Shown here: one piece after another, positions 9,024-18,766 of the stretch
Numbering within the stretch: position 1 is the stretch's first letter
Layout: each line of letters starts with the position of its first letter
Source: Komagataeibacter sp. FNDCR2
GTDB taxonomy: Bacteria; Pseudomonadota; Alphaproteobacteria; Acetobacterales; Acetobacteraceae
NCBI RefSeq assembly: GCF_021295395.1
Contig: NZ_JAIWOU010000001.1
Span: 1,418,501-1,482,500 of the forward strand
Direction: 5' to 3'
DNA: 64,000 nt
The notes under the pieces: generated by a model
What the model was told of the DNA's origin: nothing
Database searches by the model: none
The model's input: only the letters and a program-made list of their open reading frames with translations
Program-made: the position numbers and the translations under genes

Positions 9024-10318
9024 TGCCGCCTTCCGATCGTCCCCTGACCGCCATGATCGACCCCGCCGCCGGGCCGCCGGACTGCGCGGCCTATGAACGT
9101 GGTGGCGGCTGGCAGGCCACGCGCAAGGTAATCGGAACCCTTGCGCCTGCCGATGTCATTGACATCGTGACGCGCTCGAAACTGCGCGGGCGGGGCGGGG
9201 CGGGGTTCGGGACCGGGCAGAAATGGAGCTTCGTGCCACGGGAGCCCGCATCCGCGCGCCGCAAATACCTCATCGCCAATGCCGATGAAATGGAACCCGG
9301 CACCTTCAAGGACCGCTGGCTCATGGAAGGCAACCCGCTCCAGCTTGTCGAGGGGATGATCATAGCCGCCTACGCCGTGCAGGCCGGGCATGGCATCATT
9401 TTCCTGCGTGGGGAATATCACCTGGCCTGCGCACGCCTGCAACAGGCCATAGGCGAAGCCCGGCGGCAGGGCTGGCTGGGGGACAACATCCTGGGCTCCG
9501 GCTTCGGTTTCGACATCCACGTCCATTCCAGTGCCGGACGCTACATATGTGGTGAGGAAACTGCCCTGCTGACCGCGCTGGAGGGCCGCCGCGCCACCCC
9601 GCGCAGCAAGCCCCCCTTCCCCCAGACCGGCGGGTTATGGGGCGCGCCAAGCGTCGTGAACAATGTCGAGACCCTGAGCAACCTGCCCCACATCATCACC
9701 AACGGGGCGGAATGGTTTCTGGCCCTGGGCAGGGGGGAGGATGGCGGCACCAAGATCTATGGCGTGAGCGGCCGGGTCCGGCGGCCGGGAGCATGGGAAC
9801 TGCCCATGGGCACGCCACTGCGCCAGATTATCGAGGAATGCGCCGGTGGCATGCGCCCCGGCTACGGGCTGCGCGCGCTGCTGCCCGGTGGGGCCTCCAC
9901 CGCGTTCGTGGATACGACGGCGCTGGATGTGCCCATGGATTATGGCGCGATGGAAAAAGCCGGAAGCCGCCTTGGAACCGGCATGGCCATTATCCTGGAT
10001 GACCGCACCTGTCCCGTCGGCATGCTTCACAATCTGGAACATTTCTTTGCACAGGAATCCTGCGGGTGGTGCACGCCCTGCCGGGATGGGCTGCCATGGG
10101 TGGAGCGTCTTCTGGCCGCGATCGAAGCCGGCACGGGTACGCACGAAGATATTGAACAGCTAGGTCGCCATACCCGCATGCTGGGGCCGCCGGGGCGGAC
10201 CTTCTGCGCGCATGCCCCCGGGGCCATGGCGCCGCTGGCCAGCGGGCTGAAGCTTTTCGCGCGGGATTTCGCCGCCCATATCGCCCAAGGGCGCTGCCCG
10301 CTGCGCCACGCCGCCTGA
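9023..10318 (+). CDS. nuoF: NADH-quinone oxidoreductase subunit F
   Basis: 51-kDa-type subunit that oxidises NADH with bound FMN and passes electrons to 4Fe-4S cluster N3. FMN/NADH-binding motifs RGRGGAGFGTGQKW and NADEMEPGTFKDR are present, as is the N3 ligand motif ESCGWCTPCRDG with the fourth cysteine in TFCAHAPGA. 431 residues. The start codon overlaps the nuoE stop (TAATG). A 23-base gap to nuoG follows. Confidence 0.96.
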   Translation: MPPSDRPLTAMIDPAAGPPDCAAYERGGGWQATRKVIGTLAPADVIDIVTRSKLRGRGGAGFGTGQKWSFVPREPASARRKYLIANADEMEPGTFKDRWLMEGNPLQLVEGMIIAAYAVQAGHGIIFLRGEYHLACARLQQAIGEARRQGWLGDNILGSGFGFDIHVHSSAGRYICGEETALLTALEGRRATPRSKPPFPQTGGLWGAPSVVNNVETLSNLPHIITNGAEWFLALGRGEDGGTKIYGVSGRVRRPGAWELPMGTPLRQIIEECAGGMRPGYGLRALLPGGASTAFVDTTALDVPMDYGAMEKAGSRLGTGMAIILDDRTCPVGMLHNLEHFFAQESCGWCTPCRDGLPWVERLLAAIEAGTGTHEDIEQLGRHTRMLGPPGRTFCAHAPGAMAPLASGLKLFARDFAAHIAQGRCPLRHAA

Positions 10319-10341
10319 ATGCCGCCCGGGGGAACGCGATC

Positions 10342-13071
10342 ATGACCAGCATCCGCATCGATGGAAGGGACCACCCCACCCGTTCCGGCATCAACCTGTT
10401 ACAGGCCTGCCTGGAAGCAGGAGAGGCGCTGCCCTATTTCTGCTGGCATCCCGAACTTGGTTCCGTCGGGGCGTGCCGCCAGTGCGCGATCCGGCAGTTC
10501 AGTGGTCCCGACGACACGACAGGCCGTATCGTGATGGCCTGCATGACCCCCGTGAGCGATGGCGCCATCGTGTCGATCGCGGATGACGAGGCCCGGGAAT
10601 TCCGCGCGGGCGTGATCGAATGGATGATGGTCAACCATCCGCATGACTGCCCGGTCTGTGAAGAAGGCGGCGAATGCCACCTGCAGGACATGACCGTGAT
10701 GACCGGGCACAATATCCGCCGCTACCGCTTCACCAAGCGCACCCATCGCAACCAGGACCTTGGCCCGTTCGTGAAGCATGAAATGAACCGCTGCATCGCC
10801 TGTTACCGCTGCGTGCGGTTCTACCGCGACTATGCGGGCGGAGACGATCTGGCGGCCTTCGCATCGCATGACAACGTCTATTTCGGGCGGGCGGGCGATG
10901 GGACGCTGCAAAACACCTTCAGCGGCAATCTGGTGGAAATCTGCCCTACCGGCGTGTTTACCGACAAACCCTTCTCCGCCATCTATACCCGCAAATGGGA
11001 CATGCGCGGCGCGCCCTCCGTATGCGTGCATTGCGCGGTGGGCTGCAACACCATCGTCAATGCGCGTGAGGAAACCCTCCGCCGCGTTCTCAACCGCTAC
11101 CATGCCGACGTCAACCGCTACCTCCTGTGCGACCGGGGGCGGTTCGGGCACGGCTTTGTCAATGCCGGCTCACGCATCCGCACGGCCATGCACACCATTG
11201 CGGGACAGTCCGCCTGCATGCCCGTGGCCGATGCGCTGGCGGCGTTCGCGCGCATGGCGGCGCAGGGGCCGATGGTGGGCATAGCCTCGCCCCGCGCCGC
11301 GCTGGAAACCTGCTTCAGCCTGCATGCGTTCGTGGGGCCGCAGAATTTCTGCACCGGCCTGACGCAGCAGGAGCAGGTATGTACGGAACTGGTCCATACC
11401 CTGCTGCGCGGGCATCCAGGCCCCGTTCCCACCCTGCACGACATGGAAAGTGCCGACGCCGTTCTGGTACTGGGCGAGGATGTATGCGCCACCGCCCCCC
11501 GGCTTGGCCTCAGCCTGCGCCAGTCCGTCCGGCAGGCTTCCTTTCACGCCGCCGATGCGGCCAGGGTTCCACGCTGGATGGATGCGGCGGTGCGCACTCT
11601 GGGGTGCGACTGCCCCTCCGGCCTGTATGTCATGACCCCCGCCCCGACCGATCTGGATGACGTGGCGGCACGGAGCTTTCGCGCTGCCCCCGATGATATC
11701 GCGCGCCTTGGCTTCGCCATCGCCCACCTGATCGACCCATCCGCCCCGGCGGTGACAGGACTGGCGGAGGAAGAAAGCCTGCTGGCGGAACATATCGCGG
11801 CCACGCTCATGGCGGCGCAAAAGCCCGTTATCGTATCGGGCATGCATTATGGCGCGCCCGCGCTGTTGCACGCGGCGGCCGGTATCGCAGCCGCCCTTGC
11901 GCGGCGCGGGCCGCCAGCCGGACTGTCGCTGGTACTGCCGGAATGCAACAGCATGGGGCTGGCCATGCTTGGCGGCCTGTCGCTCGATGCAGTGGTGGAA
12001 CGGGCGAAGGCGGGGGAAATTGCCACCCTCGTCATTGCGGAGAATGACCTGACCCGTCACCTGCACCCGGCGGCGGTGGCCGAACTCGTGGCTTCCGTGC
12101 CGAATATCGTCATTATGGACCATACGCTCACGCCGCTCTGCCAGCATGCGGGCCTTGTGCTGCCCGTCGCCGCCTTTAGCGAGTACAGCGGCACGCTGGT
12201 CAGCCACGAAGGCCGGGCGCAACGTTTTTTCCAGGCGGTTTTCCCGGCCGCTCCCCTACAGGCGGGCTGGCGCTGGGTGCAGGCCCTTGCCCGCAGCACG
12301 GCGCAACCCCAGCCAGCGGGGCTGACCGACTGGCAGTGCCTTGATGATGTCATTGCCGCATTGGGCCGGGCGTTTCCCGCCCTTGCCGCCACCGTAAACG
12401 CGGCCCCCGGCGCCGATTACCGCCTGGATGGCCAGAAACTGCGCAGCCAGACCTACCGCGCCAGCGGGCGCACCGTGATCCGGTCCTACATAAGCGTGCA
12501 TGACCAGCCGCCGCCCGCCAGCCCGGACACACCCTTCAGCAGTTCGATGGAAGGGGCTTACGGCCCGGACATGCCTGCCCCGCTGGTGCCGGGGTATCAG
12601 GTGCCATCATGGAACTCGGTGCAGGCGCTCAACCGCTTCCAGGGCGAAATCGGGGGCGCGCTGCGTGGCGGGGAATCCGGTATCCGGCTGTTTCCCGCAA
12701 CCGGGCGCGACGGCGCCCCGGATGCGCCCTATCCCTACAGCACCGACATTCCACCCCCGTTTGTGGCGCGTGAAGACAGCGTGTTGGTACTTCCCGATGC
12801 GCGCGTGTTTGGCAGCGAGGAACTGAGCATGCTCTCCCCCCCCGTCGCGGCCCGCGCATCCGCCCCCACCCTGCGCGTGCCCGTGGGGTTCGCCCCGGCC
12901 ACCCACATGACACTCCATCTGGAGGACGGGGCGCATGTCCTGCCTGTCGAACCTCTCCCCGGACTGCCCCCCGGCCTTGTGCTGTGCCCGGCCCACATGG
13001 TGGCGCGCGCCTTTCGCTTTCCCCGTCGGGCGCAACTGGACGGCGCGGTCGGGGCGGGAGGCGGGTCATGA
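10342..13071 (+). CDS. nuoG: NADH-quinone oxidoreductase subunit G
   Basis: 75-kDa-type iron-sulfur subunit. The N-terminal ferredoxin-like part (residues 1-220) carries ligands for N1b (CWHPELGSVGACRQC), N5 (His-Cys group near CPVCEEGGEC) and N4 (CIACYRC and CPTG). The extra cluster N7 motif CVHCAVGCNT is present at about residue 230, followed by a molybdopterin-oxidoreductase-like domain. 909 residues and N7 match the long E. coli type rather than the shorter alphaproteobacterial/mitochondrial type. The last codons overlap the nuoH ATG (ATGA). Confidence 0.95.
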   Translation: MTSIRIDGRDHPTRSGINLLQACLEAGEALPYFCWHPELGSVGACRQCAIRQFSGPDDTTGRIVMACMTPVSDGAIVSIADDEAREFRAGVIEWMMVNHPHDCPVCEEGGECHLQDMTVMTGHNIRRYRFTKRTHRNQDLGPFVKHEMNRCIACYRCVRFYRDYAGGDDLAAFASHDNVYFGRAGDGTLQNTFSGNLVEICPTGVFTDKPFSAIYTRKWDMRGAPSVCVHCAVGCNTIVNAREETLRRVLNRYHADVNRYLLCDRGRFGHGFVNAGSRIRTAMHTIAGQSACMPVADALAAFARMAAQGPMVGIASPRAALETCFSLHAFVGPQNFCTGLTQQEQVCTELVHTLLRGHPGPVPTLHDMESADAVLVLGEDVCATAPRLGLSLRQSVRQASFHAADAARVPRWMDAAVRTLGCDCPSGLYVMTPAPTDLDDVAARSFRAAPDDIARLGFAIAHLIDPSAPAVTGLAEEESLLAEHIAATLMAAQKPVIVSGMHYGAPALLHAAAGIAAALARRGPPAGLSLVLPECNSMGLAMLGGLSLDAVVERAKAGEIATLVIAENDLTRHLHPAAVAELVASVPNIVIMDHTLTPLCQHAGLVLPVAAFSEYSGTLVSHEGRAQRFFQAVFPAAPLQAGWRWVQALARSTAQPQPAGLTDWQCLDDVIAALGRAFPALAATVNAAPGADYRLDGQKLRSQTYRASGRTVIRSYISVHDQPPPASPDTPFSSSMEGAYGPDMPAPLVPGYQVPSWNSVQALNRFQGEIGGALRGGESGIRLFPATGRDGAPDAPYPYSTDIPPPFVAREDSVLVLPDARVFGSEELSMLSPPVAARASAPTLRVPVGFAPATHMTLHLEDGAHVLPVEPLPGLPPGLVLCPAHMVARAFRFPRRAQLDGAVGAGGGS

Positions 13072-14024
13072 CACGGCTGTCCCTGTTGCCCATCATTCTT
13101 GCGCCGCTTGCGCTCCTTGGCCTTTCCACCCTGCTGACATGGGTCGAGCGGCGGCTGCTCGGGTTATGGCAGGATCGTCATGGCCCCAACCGCGTGGGGC
13201 CGGGCGGGCTGTTCCAGGCCGTGGCGGATGGCGTCAAGATCCTGTTCAAGCAGGACTGGGTGCCCCCATTCGCGGACAGGGGCGTGTTCATCCTCGCCCC
13301 CACCATCGGCATGATGACGGTGCTGCTGTCCTTTGCCGTCATTCCCGTAACATCCGTGGCGGGCATCGCGGGCGGGCTGAATGTGGGGCTGCTGTTCATC
13401 GTCGCCATGATGGGGCTGGGGGTTTACGCCGTTGTCCTGGCCGGGTGGGCGTCCAACAGCAAATATGCGCTGCTGGGCGGTATGCGGGCGGCGGCGCAGA
13501 TGATCAGCTACGAAGTCTTCATGGGGATTTCCCTGCTGGGCGTGGTCATGGCCGCCGGTTCCTTCAACCTGCGCGCGATCGTGGCCGCGCAGGCGGGCAT
13601 GTGGTTCATCATCCCGCAATGCCTCGGGTTTGGCGTGTTCGTACTTGCCGGCATTGCGGAGACACACCGGCTGCCCTTCGACCTGCCCGAAGGTGAAAAC
13701 GAACTGGGGGCAGGCTTTCACACCGAATATTCGGGCATGAAGTTCGGCATGTTCTTTCTGGCCGAATATGCCGGGATCGTTCTGGTCTCGGCCCTTGTCA
13801 CCACGCTCTATCTGGGAGGATGGCAGGGGCCGGTACTGCCCGCCGCCCTGTGGTTCACGCTCAAGGCGGGCGGCATGGTGGCGTTTTTCATCCTGCTGCG
13901 CGCGGCCCTGCCCCGCCCGCGCTACGACCAGTTGATGGCGCTGGGGTGGAAAGTCCTGCTGCCGCTCTCGCTCCTCAATGTCATGGCGACCGGAACTCTC
14001 ATGATGCTGCGCGCAGCCCCCTGA
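13068..14024 (+). CDS. nuoH: NADH-quinone oxidoreductase subunit H
   Basis: Membrane subunit at the junction of the two arms, forming much of the quinone channel. About 318 residues with eight predicted membrane helices. Signatures: [22 protein letters not shown] at the N-terminus (first cytoplasmic loop) and [20 protein letters not shown] with its acidic cluster. The ATG at 13068 is chosen because it overlaps the nuoG stop as ATGA, like other junctions in the operon. Confidence 0.96.
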   Translation: MTRLSLLPIILAPLALLGLSTLLTWVERRLLGLWQDRHGPNRVGPGGLFQAVADGVKILFKQDWVPPFADRGVFILAPTIGMMTVLLSFAVIPVTSVAGIAGGLNVGLLFIVAMMGLGVYAVVLAGWASNSKYALLGGMRAAAQMISYEVFMGISLLGVVMAAGSFNLRAIVAAQAGMWFIIPQCLGFGVFVLAGIAETHRLPFDLPEGENELGAGFHTEYSGMKFGMFFLAEYAGIVLVSALVTTLYLGGWQGPVLPAALWFTLKAGGMVAFFILLRAALPRPRYDQLMALGWKVLLPLSLLNVMATGTLMMLRAAP

Positions 14025-14049
14025 CGCGCCCACCGCAAAGGCATGCCCC

Positions 14050-14562
14050 ATGCTTGATACCCTGCGCACCGTGCTGCTGACCTTCCTCCATGCATTCCAC
14101 CGGCGCGCGACCGTGCGCTATCCGGAGGAGCAGCCCTACCTGCCCCCGCGTTACCGGGGGCGGATCATCCTTTCACGCGATCCCGATGGCGCGGAACGCT
14201 GCGTTGCGTGCAACCTGTGCGCCGTCGCCTGCCCGGTGGACTGTATCAGCCTGCAGAAGACGGAGGCGGAGGGGCGGTGGTATCCGCAATATTTCCGGAT
14301 CAATTTCTCCCGCTGCATATTCTGCGGCTTCTGCGAGGAAGCCTGCCCCACCTACGCCATCCAACTCACGCCCGATTTCGAGATGGGCGAATACGCCCGC
14401 CCCAACCTTGTATATGAAAAGGAAGACCTGCTGATCAGCGGCACCGGGAAGTATCCCGGCTACAGTTTCTACCATGTCGCCGGCATTCCCGTGCCCGGCA
14501 AGGACCGGGGCGCATCCGAACACGAGCGCCCCCCGGTCGACCTGCACTCCCTGCTGCCGTAG
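14050..14562 (+). CDS. nuoI: NADH-quinone oxidoreductase subunit I
   Basis: TYKY-type ferredoxin subunit holding clusters N6a and N6b, which connect the NADH module to NuoB. Two 4Fe-4S motifs are visible: [15 protein letters not shown] (about residue 55) and [12 protein letters not shown] (about 93). 170 residues. AAAGG lies about 8 bases before the ATG. A 25-base gap separates it from nuoH and 6 bases from nuoJ. Confidence 0.96.
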   Translation: MLDTLRTVLLTFLHAFHRRATVRYPEEQPYLPPRYRGRIILSRDPDGAERCVACNLCAVACPVDCISLQKTEAEGRWYPQYFRINFSRCIFCGFCEEACPTYAIQLTPDFEMGEYARPNLVYEKEDLLISGTGKYPGYSFYHVAGIPVPGKDRGASEHERPPVDLHSLLP

Positions 14563-14568
14563 CGCGCC

Positions 14569-15069
14569 ATGCATGCCCTGGCCCTCTTTTCCGCCGGTAT
14601 GACGCTTGTGGGGGCCATCATGGTCATCACGCGGCGGGTGGCCGTGCATGCCCTGCTCTATCTGGTCGTGACGCTGCTGGCGCTGGCGGTGGTGCTGGCC
14701 CTGCTGGGTGCTGCGTTCGCGGCGGTGCTGGAAGTCATCATCTACGCGGGCGCCATCATGGTGCTGTTCGTGTTCGTGATCATGATGCTCAACATGGGCC
14801 AGCCCGACACCGCGCGGGAGAAGGAATGGCTCAGGCCGCGCGCGTGGCTTGGGCCGGGGGTGCTTGCGGCCTTTCTGTGCGGGGGGCTTCTCACCACCAT
14901 CGACCCCTTTTCCGGCCCTGCTTGGCCCCTTTCTCCCATCGGGGCGCATGATGTGGGACTGAGCCTGTTCGGGCGCTACGTGCTGATGGTCGAACTGGCG
15001 TCATTCCTTCTTCTTGCCGGTCTCGTCTCGGCCTTTCACATCGGGCGCAACCGCATGGAGGACCGCTGA
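14569..15069 (+). CDS. nuoJ: NADH-quinone oxidoreductase subunit J
   Basis: Membrane-arm subunit, 166 residues with five predicted helices. The conserved third-helix region FAAVLEVIIYAGAIMVLFVFVIMML includes the pi-bulge helix implicated in coupling. The ATG is 6 bases after nuoI and the stop is directly followed by nuoK (one base between them). Confidence 0.95.
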   Translation: MHALALFSAGMTLVGAIMVITRRVAVHALLYLVVTLLALAVVLALLGAAFAAVLEVIIYAGAIMVLFVFVIMMLNMGQPDTAREKEWLRPRAWLGPGVLAAFLCGGLLTTIDPFSGPAWPLSPIGAHDVGLSLFGRYVLMVELASFLLLAGLVSAFHIGRNRMEDR

Positions 15070-15070
15070 C

Positions 15071-15382
15071 ATGCCTGCCCTTTCCCTTGGTGAAAGCCTG
15101 TTCCTGGCCAGCGTGCTCTTTTCGGTGGGGCTTGCCGGGGTGCTGGTGCGGCGCAACCTCGTGTTCATGCTGATGTCACTCGACATCATGCTCAATGCCA
15201 CGGCCCTGCTTTTCGTCGCCGCGGGCGCGCGCTGGCATGATGCATCGGGGCAGGTGATGTTCCTCATGATTCTGGCGCTCGCCGCCGTGGAAACGGCGGT
15301 GGGGCTTGCCATCATACTCTGCCTGCATGCCCGTGGCCGCCCCACGCTCGACGCCGATACCGGCAACCTTCTGCAAGGATAG
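15071..15382 (+). CDS. nuoK: NADH-quinone oxidoreductase subunit K
   Basis: Small antiporter-like membrane subunit, 103 residues, three helices. The conserved membrane glutamate in LALAAVETAVGLAI is present, as is RNLVFMLMSLDIMLNA in helix 2; in this second-helix position the usual E of 'IE' is D here, which is a modest variant. The ATG at 15071 is taken because the protein then aligns with the family; the frame extends further upstream inside nuoJ but without family resemblance. Confidence 0.95.
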   Translation: MPALSLGESLFLASVLFSVGLAGVLVRRNLVFMLMSLDIMLNATALLFVAAGARWHDASGQVMFLMILALAAVETAVGLAIILCLHARGRPTLDADTGNLLQG

Positions 15383-15386
15383 GATC

Positions 15387-17282
15387 ATGGCCGCCCCTTT
15401 CCTTCCCCTGCTTGTTCTGTGCCCGCTTGCGGCCTCCCTCATCGTATTCGTGTCCGCCGGGCGGCTGTCCGCGCGTGGGGTGGGGTGGGTGGCGTGTGGC
15501 GGCGTGGGGCTTGGCGCCTTTCTCAGCATCGTACTGGCGGCCGGGCTCGTATCGGGACCGCAGGACGGGGTCGTGCGCGCCAACCTGTGGGAATGGATGC
15601 ATGTGACCGGTTTTTCAGCGGATATCGCCTTCATGCTGGACCGGCTCTCGCTGGTCATGATCCTTGTCGTCACGGTCGTGGGCCTGCTGATCCATGTCTA
15701 TGCCGCGCGGTACATGGCAGGGGATCCGGGCATTGCGCGCTTCTTCGGGTGCATGACCCTGTTCGTGGCCGCCATGCTTGTGCTGGTGCTGGCTTCCGAC
15801 CTGCTGTGCCTGTTCATCGGGTGGGAAGGGGTGGGGCTGTGTTCCTACCTGCTCATCGGGTTCTGGTATGACAACCCGGCCAATACGGCAGCCGCACGCA
15901 AGGCCTTCTTCATGACCCGCATCGGGGATACCGCGATGCTGTGCGGCCTGCTGCTGCTGGCCACCGTAACCGGCACGCTGCGGATCGGGTCCGTGCTGGC
16001 GGCCACCATGGCGGGTCAGGTGCCACAGCCCGCCCTTGCCGCGGCGGCGGTGTTCGTGCTTGTCGGCGCATTGGCCAAATCGGCCCAGATCCCGTTCCAG
16101 ACATGGCTGCCCGACGCCATGGCCGGGCCGACGCCCACTTCGGCCCTGATCCATGCCGCCACCATGGTGACGGCGGGGGTCTACCTGCTTGCGCGGCTGC
16201 ATGTCCTGTTCGCGGCTGTCCCGGCGGTCATGGCGCTTGTGGCCGTGATCGGAACGCTCACACTTCTCATGGCGGCATGCACGGCGCTGGTGCAGTCCGA
16301 TCTCAAGCGTATTCTTGCATGGTCCACCATCAGCCAGCTTGGCTACATGTTTCTCGCGCTGGGGTGCGGGGCGTGGCAGGCCGCGCTCTTTCACCTGATG
16401 ACCCATGCCTTTTTCAAGGCGCTGCTCTTTCTCGCGGCGGGTGCGCTCATCATGCGCGTCGATCATGAACAGGATATTTTCCGCATGGGGGGGCTGCGCC
16501 GCACTTTGCCGGGTATTACCGCCGCCTTCGTGGCCGGGGCATCCGCGCTGGCGGGGCTGCCACTGGTCACGGCGGGCTTCTACAGCAAGGAAATGATCCT
16601 GAGCGGCGTGTGGCACGCCCGGCTTGAGCTTACGCCCCATATCATCGTGTCCGGACGCATCATGTGGGGGATGGGACTGCTGGGCGCTTTCCTGACCACG
16701 CTTTACATCTTCCGCTGCGTTTTCATCGTCTTTTTTGGGGATGCGAAAACCGCCGTCACCAGCCGGACACCCGGGCTCATGGCTGTTCCGCTTGCCTGTC
16801 TCTCCTTCCTCAGCGTGTTTGGCGGGGTTATTGAAATGCCCGATACCATTGCACCCGTTCATCTGTTTACAGCACTGCTTTCTCCCGGCGCACCCCCTTC
16901 ACCCGCGCACGAACCTGCATGGCTTGTGCTGGCGGGGGCGGTCGTTCCCCTTGGCGGTCTTGCGGTGGCATGGGTGCTGTGGGGGCGCGTCTCTCCCATC
17001 ATGCGCGAAATGCCGGGACAGGCCGCCATTATCCGCCTTGCCCGAACCGGGCGGGGCATGGATGTGCTGTATGACCGCCTGTTGGTGCAGCCACTGCGCC
17101 TGCTGGTCTGGCTTGCACACATAAGAAAGGACCTGCTCGACACGGTGGCCGCGCGAACGGTCATGATGACGCGCGAAGGAAGTCGCCTTCTGGCCTGGGT
17201 GCAAAATGGCCGCGTGCGCTGGTACGCGGCGTGGGTTGCGGGCGGGCTGTGCGCGGCATTCGCGGCGGTGATGCTGTCATGA
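15387..17282 (+). CDS. nuoL: NADH-quinone oxidoreductase subunit L
   Basis: Large distal antiporter-like subunit that pumps protons and carries the long lateral helix. 631 residues. The conserved WEGVGLCSYLLIGFWY and the LPDAMAGPTPTSALIHAATMVTAGVYLLAR block (key Lys/His region) are intact; the C-terminal part contains the amphipathic lateral segment and a last membrane helix. AAGGATAGG provides a ribosome site before the ATG at 15387. The stop overlaps the nuoM ATG (ATGA). Confidence 0.95.
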   Translation: MAAPFLPLLVLCPLAASLIVFVSAGRLSARGVGWVACGGVGLGAFLSIVLAAGLVSGPQDGVVRANLWEWMHVTGFSADIAFMLDRLSLVMILVVTVVGLLIHVYAARYMAGDPGIARFFGCMTLFVAAMLVLVLASDLLCLFIGWEGVGLCSYLLIGFWYDNPANTAAARKAFFMTRIGDTAMLCGLLLLATVTGTLRIGSVLAATMAGQVPQPALAAAAVFVLVGALAKSAQIPFQTWLPDAMAGPTPTSALIHAATMVTAGVYLLARLHVLFAAVPAVMALVAVIGTLTLLMAACTALVQSDLKRILAWSTISQLGYMFLALGCGAWQAALFHLMTHAFFKALLFLAAGALIMRVDHEQDIFRMGGLRRTLPGITAAFVAGASALAGLPLVTAGFYSKEMILSGVWHARLELTPHIIVSGRIMWGMGLLGAFLTTLYIFRCVFIVFFGDAKTAVTSRTPGLMAVPLACLSFLSVFGGVIEMPDTIAPVHLFTALLSPGAPPSPAHEPAWLVLAGAVVPLGGLAVAWVLWGRVSPIMREMPGQAAIIRLARTGRGMDVLYDRLLVQPLRLLVWLAHIRKDLLDTVAARTVMMTREGSRLLAWVQNGRVRWYAAWVAGGLCAAFAAVMLS

Positions 17283-18766
17283 GCCCGCTTCCCGCACTGG
17301 TGATGCTGCCGATCCTGGGTGGGGGTGTAGCATGGCTGGCTGACCGCCCACGCCCGGGCGCGGCGTGGCGGATCGCGCTTTTGACCCTGGTGCTGGAAAC
17401 AGTGCTGCTGCTGGTCACGACTTTCGCCCATCCCACCCATGCGGGACCATGGCGGGAACATTTTTCCATGCCCTGGATCCCGGCGCTGGGAATTGCCATC
17501 CGGCTTGACATGGACGGGCTTTCGCTTTCGCTGATCTGGCTGTCCCTTATCCTGTGCTTTCCGTGCGTGTTCCTTGCCACACGCCAGGTCACGGGCAATA
17601 CGGGGGCGTTCCATTTTACCATGTTCGCGGCGCTTACGGGTATTATCGGGACGTTCCTTGCGACCGATCTTTTCGTGTTCTTCTTTTTCTGGGAACTGAT
17701 GCTGGTGCCGATGTTCGTCCTGATCGCCGCATGGGGGCATGAGGACAGGCAGCGCGCCGCCATGAAATTCTTCCTGTTCACGCAGGGCAGCGGACTGCTC
17801 ATGCTGCTGTCCATCCTTGGTCTTGTCACCGCGCATTACCGTGCGACCGGGGTGCTGACATTCGACTATTTCACGCTGGCCGCGACACCGCTGTCCCCCG
17901 GCCTGTCCATGCTGCTCATGATGGGGTTCTTCATCGCCTTCGCCGTCAAGCTTCCCGTCGTGCCGGTCCATGTCTGGTTGCCCGACGCCCATACGCAGGC
18001 CCCCACGGCGGCGAGCGTGCTGCTGGCGGGCATCCTGCTCAAGACCGGCGGCTATGGCATGATCCGGTTCAATGTCATGCTCTTTCCCGATGCGGCCACC
18101 CGTTTCGCCCCGGTGGCCATGGGACTGGGCGTGGCCGGGATCCTTTATGGCGCGTGGCTGTCCTGCGCGCAGGATGATGTCAAACGCCTGATCGCCTATA
18201 GCAGCATCAGCCATCTGGGTTTTGTGCTGCTTGGCATCTTTACCGGTTCGCGCATGGGCATGCTGGGCGCAATTGTGCAGATGCTGGCGCATGGCCTGAG
18301 CACGGGCGCGCTTTTCCTGATTGCCGGTTCCATTCAGGACCGCCTGCACACGCGCGACATGTACCGCATTGGCGGGTTGTGGGGGGCCATGCCGCGCCTG
18401 TCCAGCATGGGGCTGTTTTTTGCGGTGGCCTCACTCGGCATGCCGGGACTAGGGAATTTCGCCGGGGAATTCCTTGTCCTGCTCGCGACGTGGCATGTCA
18501 GCCCGCCCATTGCGGTACTGGCTTCCACCGGGCTGGTTCTGGCCGCCATCTACGCGTTGCGGATGGTCAATCGCATTTTCCTGGCCCCGCCGCAGGCCAG
18601 CCTGCCCCCCGTAACGGACCTTGCCGCAGGGCAGGTGACGATTTTCGGCTGCATCATGGCTTTTCTGGTGGTGCTTGGCCTTTATCCGCAACCCTTCATG
18701 ACGTTTGCCTCCCCCTCTCCCCTGTCCATTGCGGCGGCAAGCAGCCGGGGGGAGGCTGCGCCATGA
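17279..18766 (+). CDS. nuoM: NADH-quinone oxidoreductase subunit M
   Basis: Antiporter-like proton-pumping subunit, 495 residues. Signatures include FFFFWELMLVPMFVLI with the conserved membrane glutamate, and VHVWLPDAHTQAPTAASVLL with LLKTGGYGMIRFN. The start at 17279 overlaps the nuoL stop, and the stop overlaps the nuoN ATG, both as ATGA. Confidence 0.96.
   Translation: MSPLPALVMLPILGGGVAWLADRPRPGAAWRIALLTLVLETVLLLVTTFAHPTHAGPWREHFSMPWIPALGIAIRLDMDGLSLSLIWLSLILCFPCVFLATRQVTGNTGAFHFTMFAALTGIIGTFLATDLFVFFFFWELMLVPMFVLIAAWGHEDRQRAAMKFFLFTQGSGLLMLLSILGLVTAHYRATGVLTFDYFTLAATPLSPGLSMLLMMGFFIAFAVKLPVVPVHVWLPDAHTQAPTAASVLLAGILLKTGGYGMIRFNVMLFPDAATRFAPVAMGLGVAGILYGAWLSCAQDDVKRLIAYSSISHLGFVLLGIFTGSRMGMLGAIVQMLAHGLSTGALFLIAGSIQDRLHTRDMYRIGGLWGAMPRLSSMGLFFAVASLGMPGLGNFAGEFLVLLATWHVSPPIAVLASTGLVLAAIYALRMVNRIFLAPPQASLPPVTDLAAGQVTIFGCIMAFLVVLGLYPQPFMTFASPSPLSIAAASSRGEAAP

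Noticed and set aside
15615..18349. Long antisense frames over nuoL and nuoM
   Set aside because: Same GC-bias artefact; low-complexity His/Gln/Arg-rich and no ribosome sites.
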